From positions 1-64,000 of the forward strand of contig KV424006.1 of assembly GCA_001632435.1 (NCBI GenBank): a stretch of DNA of 64,000 bases. Direction: 5' to 3'. Both the position numbers and the translations under genes were made by a program. This document shows positions 22,902 to 35,172 of the stretch, piece by piece. The stretch comes from Calocera cornea HHB12733. Lineage: Eukaryota; Basidiomycota; Dacrymycetes; Dacrymycetales; Dacrymycetaceae. Each line of letters starts with the position of its first letter. Positions within the stretch are counted from its first letter, which is position 1. The notes below the pieces were generated by a model. That model saw only the letters and a program-made list of their open reading frames with translations, was not told the origin of the DNA and did not search any database.

Positions 22902-24150
22902 ATGTCCCAACCGCCAGCGGCGCTTTCCATGCTCACCCAAGCAACACTGATCGAAGAGTTATGGTATCGGGTATTTGAGATCCTTGAGCAAGATGGGAGA
23001 GAGTTATCCAACCGCTCGCACCCCCTTCTTTCAGTCATACTGGTCTCCAAGGCATGGAAGGTAATGCACTGATCCTATGAACGTGCTTGAGTCCTGTACT
23101 GAACCCTCGCAATGACAGGAAGTAGTGACTCCCCTGATGTATCGGAGTGTGTTCTTCAGCAATGGAACATCGCTTGGGAAGTTTGTCCGCCACCTCGCCA
23201 GTTACCGCCTGAATGCTGGATGCCCTGCAAGTCTCGCCTGTAGCTTCACTTTTGAGGGGGGGTCGGCACCGGAGGATAGTCGCGATATTGTCACGGTCCT
23301 GGCAATGATGCCGAATCTTCGCCGTGTCTCGGTAAGCGACAGCTCATACCGAGAGCTCCTCGTGGTTGCCACGCTATGTGCACACTCCCTCCGCTTTCTC
23401 GATGTCACGATTTTGACTCCTGTGGCAACAAAGCTTGCTTTGACTACCCTTCGTCAGCTCAAGCAACTTCGGCGTCTCTTTTTCCGAGGGGTCGATGTAC
23501 AATCTGTGGAAGAGCTTGAGTGTTTTGGACAACTTCATCTACCGTTCCTCGAGACTCTCGATGCGTGGGGATTAGGTCCAGGCGTGGCCGATTCGGTCGA
23601 GATCGACACCATCGCAACGTACTTCTTCCGCGGTCGATACGCTTCTCTCAAGCGCTTGAAGCTCTCGAACATCCCAACTAGCACGGAGCAGTTGCTGGAC
23701 GCGTGGACCCAGTTTGTGGCACTGCACAGCACCACGTTACGGCGGATTGATTATTACGCGGTTGCCCCCGAAAATCTTTCCCATATCGGCTCCCTTCCCA
23801 ATGTGACGCACATCGGCCTCGATACTGTCGAGGAATGGCCCGACAGCTCCTGGTACTCGCACCTGCCCGACCGCAGCCAACATTTCCACTTTGAGATGCC
23901 TCCATACTCAGGGTCGGAAGAGTGGCCCAGCTATTGGAGACATCTCCAGTCGATCGCGACCGAAACTAATGGCGTACCTTTCGAGTTCATTCACCTAGGA
24001 GATGAGTTTTCCTGGCCGGAACAGTATGAGGACCATTGCGCCACTGTGGGATACTGGCTTTGTAGTGCACAGCTGTTGCAGCTGCACTTGGGTGTTTCGC
24101 TACTCGACAGAAACGGGCTGACCTGGGCGTTGGAGCGCCTTTCAAGCTGA
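22902..24150 (+). CDS. F-box/LRR-like protein 3
   Basis: Intact family member with two exons (22902-23060 and 23119-24150). The F-box reads LIEELWYRVFEILEQ with VILVSKAWK at the donor. Exon 2 opens EVVTPLMYRSVFF and carries degenerate leucine-rich repeats (YRELLVVATLC, SLRFLDVTIL, LKQLRRLFFRGV, LHLPFLETLDAWGL, LKRLKLSNI). It ends FEFIHLGDEFSW and LLDRNGLTWALERL. Its intron is in the same place as in gene 2. This copy is the best reference for the segment missing in genes 1 and 4. Role as in gene 2: probable SCF substrate receptor, substrate unknown. Confidence 0.83.
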
Positions 24151-25370
24151 GATAGTTGATGTGTTCTGTATGTTCGCTCATACATTCAATTAGACTAGAT
24201 TCCTTACTTCTTAGGTAGTGATTGCGAGGCATAGGGTGTGTTGTTAAAATCATGGTATGGAGCTCGGTGATCGCCAAGATTTGATCTTTGTGCTGTCCCT
24301 GACGAAACGGATACAATCACATCACAGAAACGCGCGGCACGCGGATAGCGGAGACCCTGACAGAGAGCTACATGGGGTCTCGGTCTGCTACGGGAGCTAT
24401 GTCAGGGCCAGGGTCTCTACAGTCTCAGGGTCTCACTACGGGCAGGCTACCGCAATAGCTCTTAAGCCTCTTGCAGGCCGCTACATGTGATATTTAGAGA
24501 GCGAAGAGAGCTCTATCCTCCTTGGTACTCTTCTTCGTACCCTGGACAGGCGAGTTTGGTCTCAAATTGGTGTTGTTGCTGCGAAATGGCAACATGCGCC
24601 CGTTCGTTCTTCTCTTGAGGGCCATCCTGAGCACTGCATGGTTCGCCACTGCACCGTGGTCCCTAAGCCCGAGGCAGTGCGGCGCCTCGCGCGGATTGAC
24701 AGACCCTCAGCCTGGCTGAGCCTGAGCCTGAGGGTCTTGCCTTGGTAGACCCAGAGATACACCGCCTTCTCGGTCCCGTCGATTTTAGCGGCCTCTTCCA
24801 CTCCAGGCGTTGCATTTGTTGCATTCGGACACATATCTCGTGGGTCTGGCAATACCCGAAACTTTGACTAAATCAAGACGATTCTCCTCCGAACAAAGTC
24901 TTAATTGTTTAGCTGGCAAGGCAAACTGACTGAACGGCACTTAACTTGCGAAGGGTCGTACTTGGGCGACAACTGCAACTGCAACAATCTTCTGTTCATA
25001 GAAGCAGGCACAGGTAAGTCGCTTGCCAATCCGGAACTGTCTCACCCACCTCGACTCAGACTTCAATACCCGCTCGCTCGGCCTGAACAAGCACTTTCTC
25101 GGCTGTTGGCGCTTACCTTATGCTATGGGTGTCCTCCCTACCCATTCTGCAGACTTCTCCGCCTCACGCACCAGCCCGCCGCGCCCAAGCCCTCCCGCTA
25201 GTGCTTCCCCATCGAGCACGAGCTCCGAAGGAGAGGTCGCCGCGCAGCTGGACAGTAGTGTGTCGATGGTAAGCTCCCGAGTGATATCTTCCGGCGGCTA
25301 ATGCTCAATCCAGTTTTACCCTAGCGCTCTGCTAGCAAGTCTGGAGCACGAAGGTCACGGCTAGCAGCGC
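24151..25370. other. Intergenic, low-complexity CAGGGTC/CTGAG-rich
   Basis: Separates the F-box array from the accessory block. Short repeated words such as CAGGGTCTC and CCTGAGCC are frequent at 24340-24440 and 24700-24740. Open frames at about 25125-25260 could be a 5' exon of the next gene (an ATG at 25125 followed by a GT donor), but this is not settled. Confidence 0.4.
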
Positions 25371-26897
25371 ATGAGCTACTACCGCAGTCTCCGGGAGCAA
25401 CAACTGTTCCTGAGGCAGACTGGACAAGTCAAAGATCTCATCGACGACGTCCTCGACATCGCGTACTCCCCGCGTTATTCGGATCTGATGGACCGATTCG
25501 AAGAGACGCCATTGCCCACTCCAGACGCGATAGCCTCGATACTTCGTGCCATGACTTGAACACCCCGAGTTCCTGTGGAGAGAACTTGTGCGACTATCCA
25601 CACTTGGTTCCGACACTTCAGAGAGCCAGACAGCTTGTTCGAAGGTTCCATTTGACAGAAGATATGATGCCAAACGACTCGAAAGAGCGATCGTTCATCG
25701 AAAGGGCTCGCGATCAGGCCAACCTAGAGGCCACTGCAGCGGATCCAAAAGCGCCCAAAATTGACTTTGATGAGAATCCCGGCATGTTGACTTTGGTATG
25801 CTCTTCTACGTTGAAGGTCAGACGGATCTGACTGATCTAACCTGACATACAAGCTGAAAAAGGTTGGGCCAACTCTACGCAGCTTGTTCAAAACAAAGGC
25901 GACATCGATCATGCGTGAAGAATACCGAAAAGTGTTTGATCTGTACCGAGAAGCACAGGTGATTGAAACAGCATGGACAAGCGCAGTGCACAAGAAAATG
26001 CGAAACCAGCTAGAAACCAAACGGCGCAATCTGAGGAGAAGAGTGGGAGAAGAAATTGAACGGCTGCTGGACCGCTTTTCTTTCATTTATCCGGATGGGG
26101 CAACTGTAACAGTAAGTTGTACAGTAGCATATTTTGATCTCGACTGATCGTGTATGTCATAGGAGGGCAATTCATCGGGACCGCTTCCCTGTCTCAATCC
26201 GGCCATAATTAGGCTGATCGCGAATATGGGATATATGGATCCCAGCCGATCCGTGGAGTGCTCAGAAGCGGCCAATGAACCTGATCTGTTCGACCCGGTT
26301 CCCTGGCCGATGATTTCTTACGCGGTGCTTACTGTACGTACTCAGCACACGGTCCTTGAATTGGTCTAATCTCGTTCTAATAGGTGAAGCATCTTTTGTC
26401 TTGCTACCAGACTGGTGATTTTCGCAACGAACGCCTCTATGTATACAAAGGGGAAAACCTGCGGACTTATCACGGAATGCTCACTCTGCTAGCCGATCTG
26501 CGGAAAGACCAAAATCACGAGTACAAGATGATGATAACGAAGCTGAGTGCGGCCTGCTTGTACGTCATTCTCAGTATCATACGCTGTATGTAGATTGACG
26601 TGGCATTGATGTCCTTCCAGTGCAACTCACAATCTCAGGCTGGGGACAACTACTTTGCCCTTCAGCCTGTCCAAGCAGGCCGATCTCACGATGGGTAACA
26701 GTGCATGAGTGCTTCACCTGCAGTCTCAGCAAACTTCAAGTAGCAACCCCGCAGTATCGCAATCAAGTTCGTCTCTTGGCACTTCGGCGTGGAATACATC
26801 CCCACCCCCAAGCCGTACGTCCTCGTCATTCGACTTAGCCACGCAATTTGTACCTCATGTGACGCACACTGGTTCTGTGCGTCCGAAACGATTCTAG
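25371..26897 (+). CDS. Unknown multi-exon protein, possibly degenerate
   Basis: No family recognised. Coding-like segments follow in order: LIDDVLDIAYSPRYSDLM (near 25430); HPEFLWRELVRLSTLG (near 25565); IERARDQANLEATAADPK (near 25705); a charged helix-rich exon at about 25865-26110 with MREEYRKVFDLYREAQ; IIRLIANMGYMDPS (near 26205); VKHLLSCYQTGDFRNERLY (near 26385); and a Ser/Thr-rich tail ending RPKRF at 26897. Introns of about 50 nt join the later exons. The step from the first to the second segment needs a one-base frame change near 25555, so the gene may be broken or have an intron I misplaced. The 3' end is also uncertain (26751 or 26897). It is the leftmost member of the accessory block. 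Confidence 0.4.
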
Positions 26898-26972
26898 TTA
26901 TTGGAATTTTTTTTTTTGAGGGCCGGCCGTGATAAAAGAAGAGAGATCTCTATCTGTGTGCGAGTTTGTTGT

Positions 26973-27083
26973 GTGGACCTCACGTCCACCCCGTTCCTTC
27001 CAAGTGGTCCTGACCTCCACACGGGTCATCAGAAGTGGACCTCAGCTCCACCCATACAACGAGGAGGCGGACCTCAGGTCCGC
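26973..27083. repeat. Array of four 17-bp palindromes (cluster 1)
   Basis: Four near-palindromes: GTGGACCTCACGTCCAC at 26973-26989, GTGGTCCTGACCTCCAC at 27004-27020, GTGGACCTCAGCTCCAC at 27035-27051 and GCGGACCTCAGGTCCGC at 27067-27083. Starts are 31, 31 and 32 bp apart, three helical turns, so bound proteins would lie on one face of the DNA. The last is followed by CACTCCTGT, as in the cluster at 43.4 kb. Probably transposase-binding subterminal sites. Confidence 0.8.
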
Positions 27084-27210
27084 ACTCCTGTGTGTTAGCG
27101 ATAGGACCTTGTAACTTCCCACTAATCAACTCTTCACTGGAAGCTCTTATGATATCCGTTCGAGATGATCCACTCCCCGGGTACATTCTGCTGCTACATA
27201 CAAATATGAT

Positions 27211-29193
27211 TCACATCTCGAGCTCTATCGTCTCCTCCATCATGCGAAGCAGACCGTCCTTTACTGGAAGAAGATACGAGCGGGCCGCTGCGATTGATGC
27301 GCGTACTGAAGTAGTGTCACCAGCCTTGAAGCTATCTCGCGCGCAGGGATCGAAGCGGAGGCATGCCATCGCCTCTCGAAGAGCTATGAGACCGGTCTCT
27401 AGCTCCTTCCGACACGATTTCAAGGCGTGCGCCGCTGCTGGAGAGAGCATGCATGAGCGAGCTTCTGGCTCGCAAGTAGCCGTACTAGTCTTGCCAAGGC
27501 TATTGCCCACCGGTAGCTTATAACAATATAGTGAGCGCAGAAGCGAATATTCCACTGATCGACCTACATGATCCTGAGATTCGAAAGTTGGAGCCTGGAT
27601 GTCCTGCTGTACAGACCCCAACGGATCCCCTGAAGGCAGCCCAACGTCATGACTGTCCATCTGCAAACCTTTCAAACCTGCTGCGTCATGCTGCAAGACA
27701 GTGATGTCGCTTCGATCTGAGCTCTCGTGTGATTCTGATGGTTCGTTCTCTTCAAGACCCGAGAGAGCAGCAACACGAGAGTTGATATGACGTCTTTGCA
27801 CCGGGACAGGGATGCCCATAGCTGACGACATGTGCCTCGCAGCGATCAGCAATTCCACAAGCAGCTGTTCAAACGAGCTTTGGTAGGGAAGTCCGTATTC
27901 CGAGTATATCGAGAGCAGCTCGATCTAAAGGAACACAACAGCGATTAGATGCTGTCAGGAAGTAACAGCAATCACTGTACCAGTTCGCTCCAATCGGCAA
28001 ACCAGTGTTCCACATGGGATCTCCTGAGTGCACCTTTGGGTACGCGCTCTTTCAGACTTCGTGCAGACTCGGTTGACCAGAAATACAGAAGCTCGAAAGC
28101 ACCAGAGGCACGAATCGACACTACGGGAACCATGGACGGAAGAGACATCCCCTGGCAGAGCGGCACAGGACGGGCCAAGCGTTCTTCGCAGCCTCTGATC
28201 ATGCACCAAGCATACTCGCGCTCATAGTAAACTCGTGCAATGCGGAAGAACTCGACAGCATAAGAGGGGCGCGTGTAATTCACATGTTCCAACAGGGGGT
28301 TCTGCGTCTCTTCAATGAGTCTCGAACAGCGCAGCGTTCGGCACTCACCAATTCCTTCGAAACCTTGTCCAGCCAGCTCTGTCCATCAGCCTTTGTGTGA
28401 CGGGCTATGGTTGGGCTCCCTCCAAGGCGTCGTAGCTGGACAGCATACTTCTTGTGCGGATGAGCTAACATCTCAACGAGATCGTACAGCCCAAAAGATT
28501 CCCGTGCTATCGTCTTGGCGACGGTACTTGATATAGCTGGTGGCGGAGCCGACCAATCCTGCAGACACCTCTCTGCTGCGGCGACGTCCTGCAAATGTTC
28601 GGTACCGAGATCAAGGTTCGCCAGTTGATAAGTTGACTGGAGAGTATCCTGCCGGCAATGATTGAACAGTCATACCTTAGGCGGGAGCGCCGACACTGAT
28701 TGAGACTTAGACGCACCACTATCAGCCTTACTTGCTTGGCCCATTGACGTCCCTCCCGGTCCGAGCAACTGCCAATCAGAGGCCGTAAAACGAGCGCTTC
28801 TCTGAGCGCTAAGCCGTAATACCCCTCAATGATCCGTCGCTTGATCGAAGTTTCAGGCATGTCGTCAGCATCTTGATGAGCAGCTTCAAGCGTCGGTGTT
28901 ACGTCCTCGTTAATGCTTGTCTCATCGAATGATTCGAATCCCCCTGTATAGTCGTATGGGAAGCACTTGGTTTGGGAACGCGAAGCAGAGCTGTGCCCCG
29001 CATGATTGTACCGTCTCCTGGATTTCTCTCTCGGTCGCGATAAGAAGTCGATCTCATCCGCAGAGGACGACCCCGATGGAGATGGCGGTCGGATTTGCGA
29101 TCGTTTCCTAGTCCTAGTTCTGTGGAGCCGGTTAGGACGACCACCCAAGAGATCTAGCTCGTCGGAGGAGGAAATGGGAGTGCCTGTTTTCAT
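27211..29193 (-). CDS. Unknown protein, accessory gene 2
   Basis: No family recognised. It starts MKTGTPISSSDELDLLGG at 29193 and ends ETIELEM with TGA at 27211. Exon 1 (to about 28743) is basic and Ser-rich at first, then carries SIKRRIIEGYYGLALREA. Small exons follow (DTLQSTYQLANLDLGTEHLQ, then DVAAAERCLQDW). Next come an exon with SFGLYDLVEMLAHPHKKYAV, an exon with FFRIARVYYEREYAWCMIRG, and a last exon with helical leucine-rich segments. Introns are short and keep frame, so it looks like a real gene. It is divergent from accessory gene 3, with a 185-bp shared promoter. Cluster 1 of palindromes lies just beyond its 3' end. No nuclease, helicase or transposase motif was seen. Confidence 0.6.
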
Positions 29194-29280
29194 TGCAGTG
29201 GAGCGTGCTATTCGTCTGCGAACAAGGAACCGATAGGCGCGCGGAGTCGGCGCGCGCGATCAGATCACGCGCAGGGTGAG

Positions 29281-29293
29281 ACGCGTGACGTCA
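29281..29293. promoter_or_regulatory. ACGCGT/TGACGTCA pair in a bidirectional promoter
   Basis: ACGCGT (29281-29286) directly joins a perfect TGACGTCA palindrome (29286-29293) between the divergent genes starting at 29193 and 29379. ACGCGT is the MluI cell-cycle box and TGACGTCA the ATF/CREB site. Binding here is inferred from consensus only. Nearby sequence is rich in CGCG. Confidence 0.4.
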
Positions 29294-29378
29294 CTGCCAA
29301 TACGAGATTGCGTTCTCGGCGCGTACTCACTAAGCTGTCAACCTATTCCAAGTGCAGCACGGATATAGGAGAAGGAAC

Positions 29379-31671
29379 ATGCTCAAGACATCGACGAACC
29401 AGGAGCGTGTGGATGACTCGTGGCACGAGATTTCAACACCGGAAGTCAGTTATGAGAAGTGGAAAGAGGTGCTCGATGAACTTGGTCTTTTTCTCGACAA
29501 CACTGTCCTTGGACGAGTTCCGCCTTCTTTTCAGGCTCATATAAAGACTTGGGTTTGTTACTTTCCTGACCATCTCCTCACCTCTAATCAACGGCTCTGC
29601 TGTCTAGACTCAAATCCTTCGAAGTCTCGGCGATGTTATCAGTACCTGGCATTCTGGGTTAGCGACGCGGCTGGTATCATTCCTGTTTGTCTGCAGCTGT
29701 GCCTGTGAGAACGCAGAACTGCAAGCAATGGTGCCACGACTTCCCTTCTATCTTCTCCCCTCATACATTGCAGATACGGCTATATTTGTGCATGACTGCT
29801 TCGGGAAGGTGGATATTGTCGATTTATCCAATATCACGACCTCCGTTCCTTCGGCCCTGCCCTCCAGGAAAGACGCGTGTGCCATGCGCCATCGGGTCAC
29901 CCCTGGACCTTCGAACTGCTCAAGCTCCCCATCAAAGGCTAGATACTCGTATCCCTCCCTTCGTCGCCAAGCAGCTGGACAGGTCTTGAACAGCCAATAC
30001 CTCTGTCGTTTATACGAGGTCTTGGCGTTCCTGCCTCTAAACTCGAAGCGAAGCACTGAAGACCGTCTACTGGAGTGGACCTCTCACACTATTCGCCTTC
30101 TGGTAAGCTGATTATGCTCTACATGATGCCAAGGAAGAGCCGATTGTTATCCACAGGAGGATATCAAGCAGGCGTGGCACAATGCCCGCATCGGCTTTGA
30201 CGATACTACCGGAAATGATATCCAACTGACAGTGAACCTGCTGGTTCTTACGGCTCAGAAGAATGGACATACGTCATACCTTCCAGACTGGATTTTGCAA
30301 TGGAAAGTGACGCCCTTGACGCAAGAAACGGCTCAGACGACTGAAGCGGCACGCTATCTCGCGATCTGTGAACCTTTGCAGCGTGTGCGCAACGAGTCTA
30401 TACGCCAATCCGTTCTACAGTGCGGGATGGCACCGTACGGCTCTCAAGCTACTCTGGGTGCCGTCTCTGAATGGATGAAACAGAATGCCGCGGAATGGGT
30501 TAGTGAGAGCCGTCATTGTTTTTTGATCAATTAAAATTGACAATGCAAGCAGAGCAAGGGGCTGAGCATGCTCCGATACAGCCCAGAGTTGCTATCCCCG
30601 CAGCTACAAGAGCTGTTCTATATTCAGTATCTCCGGCATCGTGAATTTCATCTCGAATATCAGGTCCCCTGGGTAATGAGTGATATCATTCATCGATTTG
30701 ACTGGGGCATAACCTTGCCGCCTCCGAGCGCACTCGAAATCAATTGTCTACCCCCTCTGGGCTCGTTCATCCCATGGTCGAATGGGATATTTCGCGATCT
30801 GTTTCAATCAAAAGTCCAGGACGAGGAACTGTGTGTTGATGAGTGGCTGGTGTCGCTGATTCGTTTGGTGCGTGTTGTCTCAGTCACTGCACGCAGTACT
30901 ATGATGTTGACCGCCTCTTGACAGAATCTTGCTCTCAACTTCTACTACGAGCTAGAAATCCCTTACGACCTGTGGTTCTGTGCTAATCTGCAAACGATTC
31001 TATCAACAGTTGCGGAGATCACCAGAGAAGGACGGCACGAATGTCCTCTCGAGCTCCAATTCGTACCCGACGAGCTGCTCATTGAAACAGGCCTGCGATA
31101 TTCACACGGAAGCTGCAATAGGGCAGGGGTATCTATTCAGGAGCTAAGCATACCGTCGCCTGCTGCTGCCTATGATGATGGTCATGAAGAAGTTCCAACT
31201 TTCACCTCCGTACCAAGCGCAGTAAATCGAAACGATACAATGAGCTCCAGCGTCAAGGCTCGTAGTCCTGGAGGGGCTGAGGAAAAGTGCACCAGCACGG
31301 CCAATATGTCTCAGGGCGGTGGTCCGGAGTCTACGCTAGACGATTCCACTGTCACCGGATTGGAAGTCCCGGAAGAGTCTTCCACGAAACCCATGGTGAG
31401 AGTCCCTCGTGGAATGCATGACTCCGCAGCACTCACTTGGGTTGCTCAGCAAACGAAACCCACCCCTCTGGAGTTTTGTCCGATGTGGGATCCGGGCTTT
31501 CCATTGAACTGCTTGACGATGGTGAATCACGTTGACGATCGACTTGCTGCACTAGAAAGCTGTTTACCAACGATACCTGCTCTGACACTGCTTGACGGCG
31601 TACTGCAAGATATCAGTGCACTCATCGACAGCTTCGAATCCGTACTTCACCTGCAAAGTGAAAGCTCGTGA
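29379..31671 (+). CDS. Unknown protein, accessory gene 3
   Basis: No family recognised. It starts MLKTSTNQERVDDSW at 29379. After an intron (GTTTGTT..CTAG) the second exon runs TQILRSLGDVISTW, LPFYLLPSYIADTAIF and LYEVLAFLPLNSKRS, then splices to EDIKQAWHNARIGFDD. Later exons carry YLPDWILQWKVTPL, LQELFYIQYLRHREF, SALEINCLPPLGSF and LNFYYELEIPYDLWF. The Ser/Thr-rich C-terminal part ends LQSESS with TGA at 31671. Every junction inspected keeps frame, so it appears intact. No catalytic motif was recognised. It is divergent from accessory gene 2 and convergent with accessory gene 4, inside the block that carries the Plavaka transposase. Confidence 0.6.
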
Positions 31672-31990
31672 TCCCCCAGGGTTCTTGTGCTGCTCAGCGC
31701 TTAGTCAGACAAATTATCTTTACTACCACGTCAAGGCCAGTCTAAATAGTATATTGTTTCCATCATAGTGAACTGTACATGTCAGAGTGTGAGATTGCAA
31801 ATCAGTAAACCACAGACAGACAGCACACGATGGCCTCGCACGAGATTGGCATTATGCAGACCATGAGAATACAGTAACTTAGGACAGAGCTGCTACACTA
31901 CTGCAGTCATCGTGTACAGCGGAGAACGGAGGGGGTAGAGAAGATAGTGGTCATAACGGTAAGTAGCGAGAGAAGATTTATCATGGCAGC
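31672..31990. other. Convergent intergenic, AT-richer
   Basis: 319 bp between two convergent stop codons. No open frame or repeat was recognised. It presumably holds both 3' ends. Confidence 0.5.
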
Positions 31991-34900
31991 CTATGTCGTC
32001 TTCTTGGACAGTTCTTCCAGCTTCATTTCGAAATAGTTAAGCTTCAGGCGTCGCATTTCCTGCAAGATCTCATCTGCGTCGTCTCCGCCACCAAGCACTT
32101 CAGAAATCCGAATATACCACGAGACAGAAGCTTCTTGATAGTACATGCCGGCCAATTTGTCGTACAACTGCGGAAAGGAACTCTGCCCCATCTTCCCGAA
32201 GCGCTCCTTGACGAGATTGTGCAGAACCTCTGGAAGATATTGACGCGGTATCCAATCCTGAAGAGCCATGTAGTGAGCGGAGTTCACCTCTGCACGCCGA
32301 TCGCGGAGAACCTTGAGCGCGGACCTCGCCTCCACCAGAGCCTCGGCGGTACGGAGGGGTGCCGGGGTGGGAGTCGTTGTTGGCTGGGGCAAAGTCGAGC
32401 TCAGGTTGGCGCTGTCGGGTATGGCTTGCGTAGAAATAGCAGGTTTGAGAGAGTTCGTCGACGGCCCTGACATTGCTGAGGGTGCGGCAATATTTTGAGG
32501 GAGGCGAGACGCGAGAAGCCCCGTATCGCGGCCATGAGTAGAGCGTGTGGTAGAAGACTGACTTGTAGCAGATATTGTGACTGGTACCATTCGCAGGGGT
32601 TGAATAAGGAGAGAGCTCTGAGATGGAAGATTGGGTGACTGATTTTGGGATATAGCATCGATGGTAGCGTTCGTATTCGGGATGATTCTGGTCGATGGTG
32701 TCGATTGCATCAGGTAAGCGGAGGTTACCGCAGCGTTCGAGGGCACGTCAGATGATTGGCCTTGCTGATCATACTGGATAGAGCGGCGCTCCGGAGCTTT
32801 CCCCTTACCTTTGGGGCACTGACGCGGTTCTGTGGATGGGATCGTGACAGTTCTGACAGAGGCAGATTCTTCGACGTCCGAAGCAAAAGATGGAGCATCC
32901 TGCTGTGTGTGCGCGCCAGGCAGCTGCACGGAGTGAACAACAGATGCAAGTGGAGAAGCGGGTTCTTTTGGAGCATTGTTGAGCGATTTGACAGGAGATA
33001 TGGTAGAGCGATTGCTTGGCATGGTGCTACTGTGCGCGGCAGTCTCAGATACGATAGAAGTTTCCTTCGCGGCAGTCATGGAGGTGCGAAGGGGGGGATT
33101 CGTGGTCGAACCATACTCGTCGGCGGCATGATTCGTGAAGTTGCGTACAGTGGTCGGCGAAGACCAGTTAAGACTCGATGAGAGCCCGGATTGAGTCGCA
33201 TGTCCCGACATCTTGTAAGACCTCTTCCCTCCCGCAACATCCATGACAAACTCAGTTCTTGCTATTTTTTGGGGCTGTGAACTCGTTTCGACCAGAGGGC
33301 GCTTTCCAGAGGATGCAGTCTTTGGTAAGGAGCCACCTTGTCCGCGAAAATGTGTGTTGAGCGCCGCAAGAGGGCTCTTTTGCTGCGATTCTTTGGCACC
33401 AGCAGAGATAGCTGCCACTGAACTGAGAGGAGAGAGTACATCATCCTGAGTAGCGGAAGTTGAAGACATAGCCGTCGCGTGCACTGAATGTTCTGCCGGG
33501 TAGCAGTCAGCATTGAGAGAAGACACAGCAACGCGGCCGCTCACCTTGTCCTGCATCATCATTGGCGCTGCTTGTCGCATCTGGGTAGACAGGGTAGAAA
33601 TCGTCAGCTATATGCATCTGGCGGAGGAATTAGAGACGGTCTCACCGATATGGTTTCCATGCAAGGGCATAGAGGTATGGAGAACCAGAGGGCGAGGGGT
33701 AGGATAGGTCATAGTACTTGCGCGCGATAGAGCTGGTATGAAGTGGACCGTTGGCACTCAGCAACATGCGCTTGGAGTTGGGGACCAGAGAAGCTCACCG
33801 CGTTGGATTTGAGGAGAGGCTAGAGACGATGTAGAACTGGCTGACGGACGTTGTTTCATAAACGAGCGGGTACCTGTCGAGCCTGACGAGAGGACTGTGA
33901 TTGTCACAAATATGCACTTGACGAGCAAATTTGGAACGAGCTCACCTTGTTCCCTTCTGAGTTGCTGAGCTGAGGTAGATGTAGTCGTGCTTATTGTGTT
34001 CACTAGGTGGCATGGAGTAATAGATTTATGCGGAATGTTATCGATGCCGAGCTCTGCTGTACAGTGATCAGCCATGGAAGCGGACAAAGTAAGTCAGTGG
34101 TGACCTTCAGAAAGGTTGTCGTCGTCGGGCGCGGAATGCTCTGACGCTAAGAGTCAGATATATGCACTTGCCAACGATGGGAACCACAAGCTCACCCTCT
34201 CTATCCCTGAGATATTCTACAGCAAAGTCACGGGCGATTATACTCGTCGGAGAGCTCTCGTTGATCGCATCGTTACTAGTGCCTGCCGGCTTGCTCGCGC
34301 GTGCTGCACGTCTAGGTGCTATCGGATCTCCAGTCAGCAATGATATCGATGGGACTATTATTGACCGACCTTTGTTACGACGTTCAGGGATATGAGTATG
34401 CGTGTGAGTATGCGTATAAGATGTGGACGAGGTAGGATTATGTTCTGAAACTTGAGCTATATGCGCCGAATGAAGAAGGGAAATGCGAGCTCACCACATC
34501 TGTAGTCATCCTCCGCCGCATTGATTTGCGTCTTCAAGTCGTTTAGTAGCTCACTGATCTCTTCATCGTCGATGTTTTCTAGAAAGCGCTATCAGTATGA
34601 AGTCTATCCGAAAGCAAGTGAAGGTGAAGATGTGTACCTAGCGGATCAGATTCGGAGCTTTCAACATCCTCTACACTGTCAGCGACCTGTTCGGAGTTGT
34701 CGGACACAGCACCAGAGTCGAAAGTATTGCGTCTAGGTAGCAGAAACGGCCGAGTCGTGGGACCTTGTGTTTCGTTATCGTGAGCAGAGATTTCCGATTC
34801 ACTCATTGGCAGGTCAGCGCTGTCAGCGACGTCTTGCGAGTTGCTATCGGACACAGAGAGAGAAGCCCCCTGCCCAGGCAACTTGAGCTTCCGAGTTATA

Positions 34901-35172
34901 GAAAGATCGCCTCTCTGAGTTGATATTCCCATATCTGCGTTAGATGATGGGGTCGGAGAGAAACAGATCTGCACAAGGCTGACGTGTTCTCCTATATATA
35001 GGAAGCGCGACGCGTGCTCATCGGAAGCGAAATTTGACCACGTGCCAGTGAATGCGTCTCGGGGAGTTGCTCGAAGAACGGCTTTGCTGTTCATCAGTCT
35101 GAATCTAGAGTCGATTCCGTGACTGCCCCTTGAACCAAGAGCTACTGATAAGAGTTGAGACAGCCAGCTCAT
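31991..35172 (-). CDS. Unknown Ser/Thr-rich protein, accessory gene 4
   Basis: The long last exon (to about 33580) is Ser/Thr/Pro-rich and disordered until a C-terminal module. That module contains ALVEARSALKVLRDRR, MALQDWIPRQYLPEVLHN and a Leu-rich helix ending LEELSKKTT before the stop at 31991; it looks like the conserved core. Upstream are about seven small exons between 33650 and 35172 (for example AELGIDNIPHKSI and ENIDDEEISELLNDLKTQI). Five of the introns are alike: GTGAGCT/GTGAGAC donors, about 50-67 nt long, with a GCATATAKCTGA-like stretch before the acceptor. The 5' end is uncertain: I used the ATG at 35172, but an exon at 35214-35438 is possible. Function unknown. Confidence 0.55.

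Noticed and set aside
24340..24740. Telomere-like or minisatellite repeats
   Set aside because: Words such as CAGGGTCTC and CCTGAGCC recur irregularly without a fixed period or tandem unit.
28926..28945. tRNA B-box-like GATTCGAATCC
   Set aside because: No A-box or cloverleaf around it, and it lies inside the coding exon of accessory gene 2.
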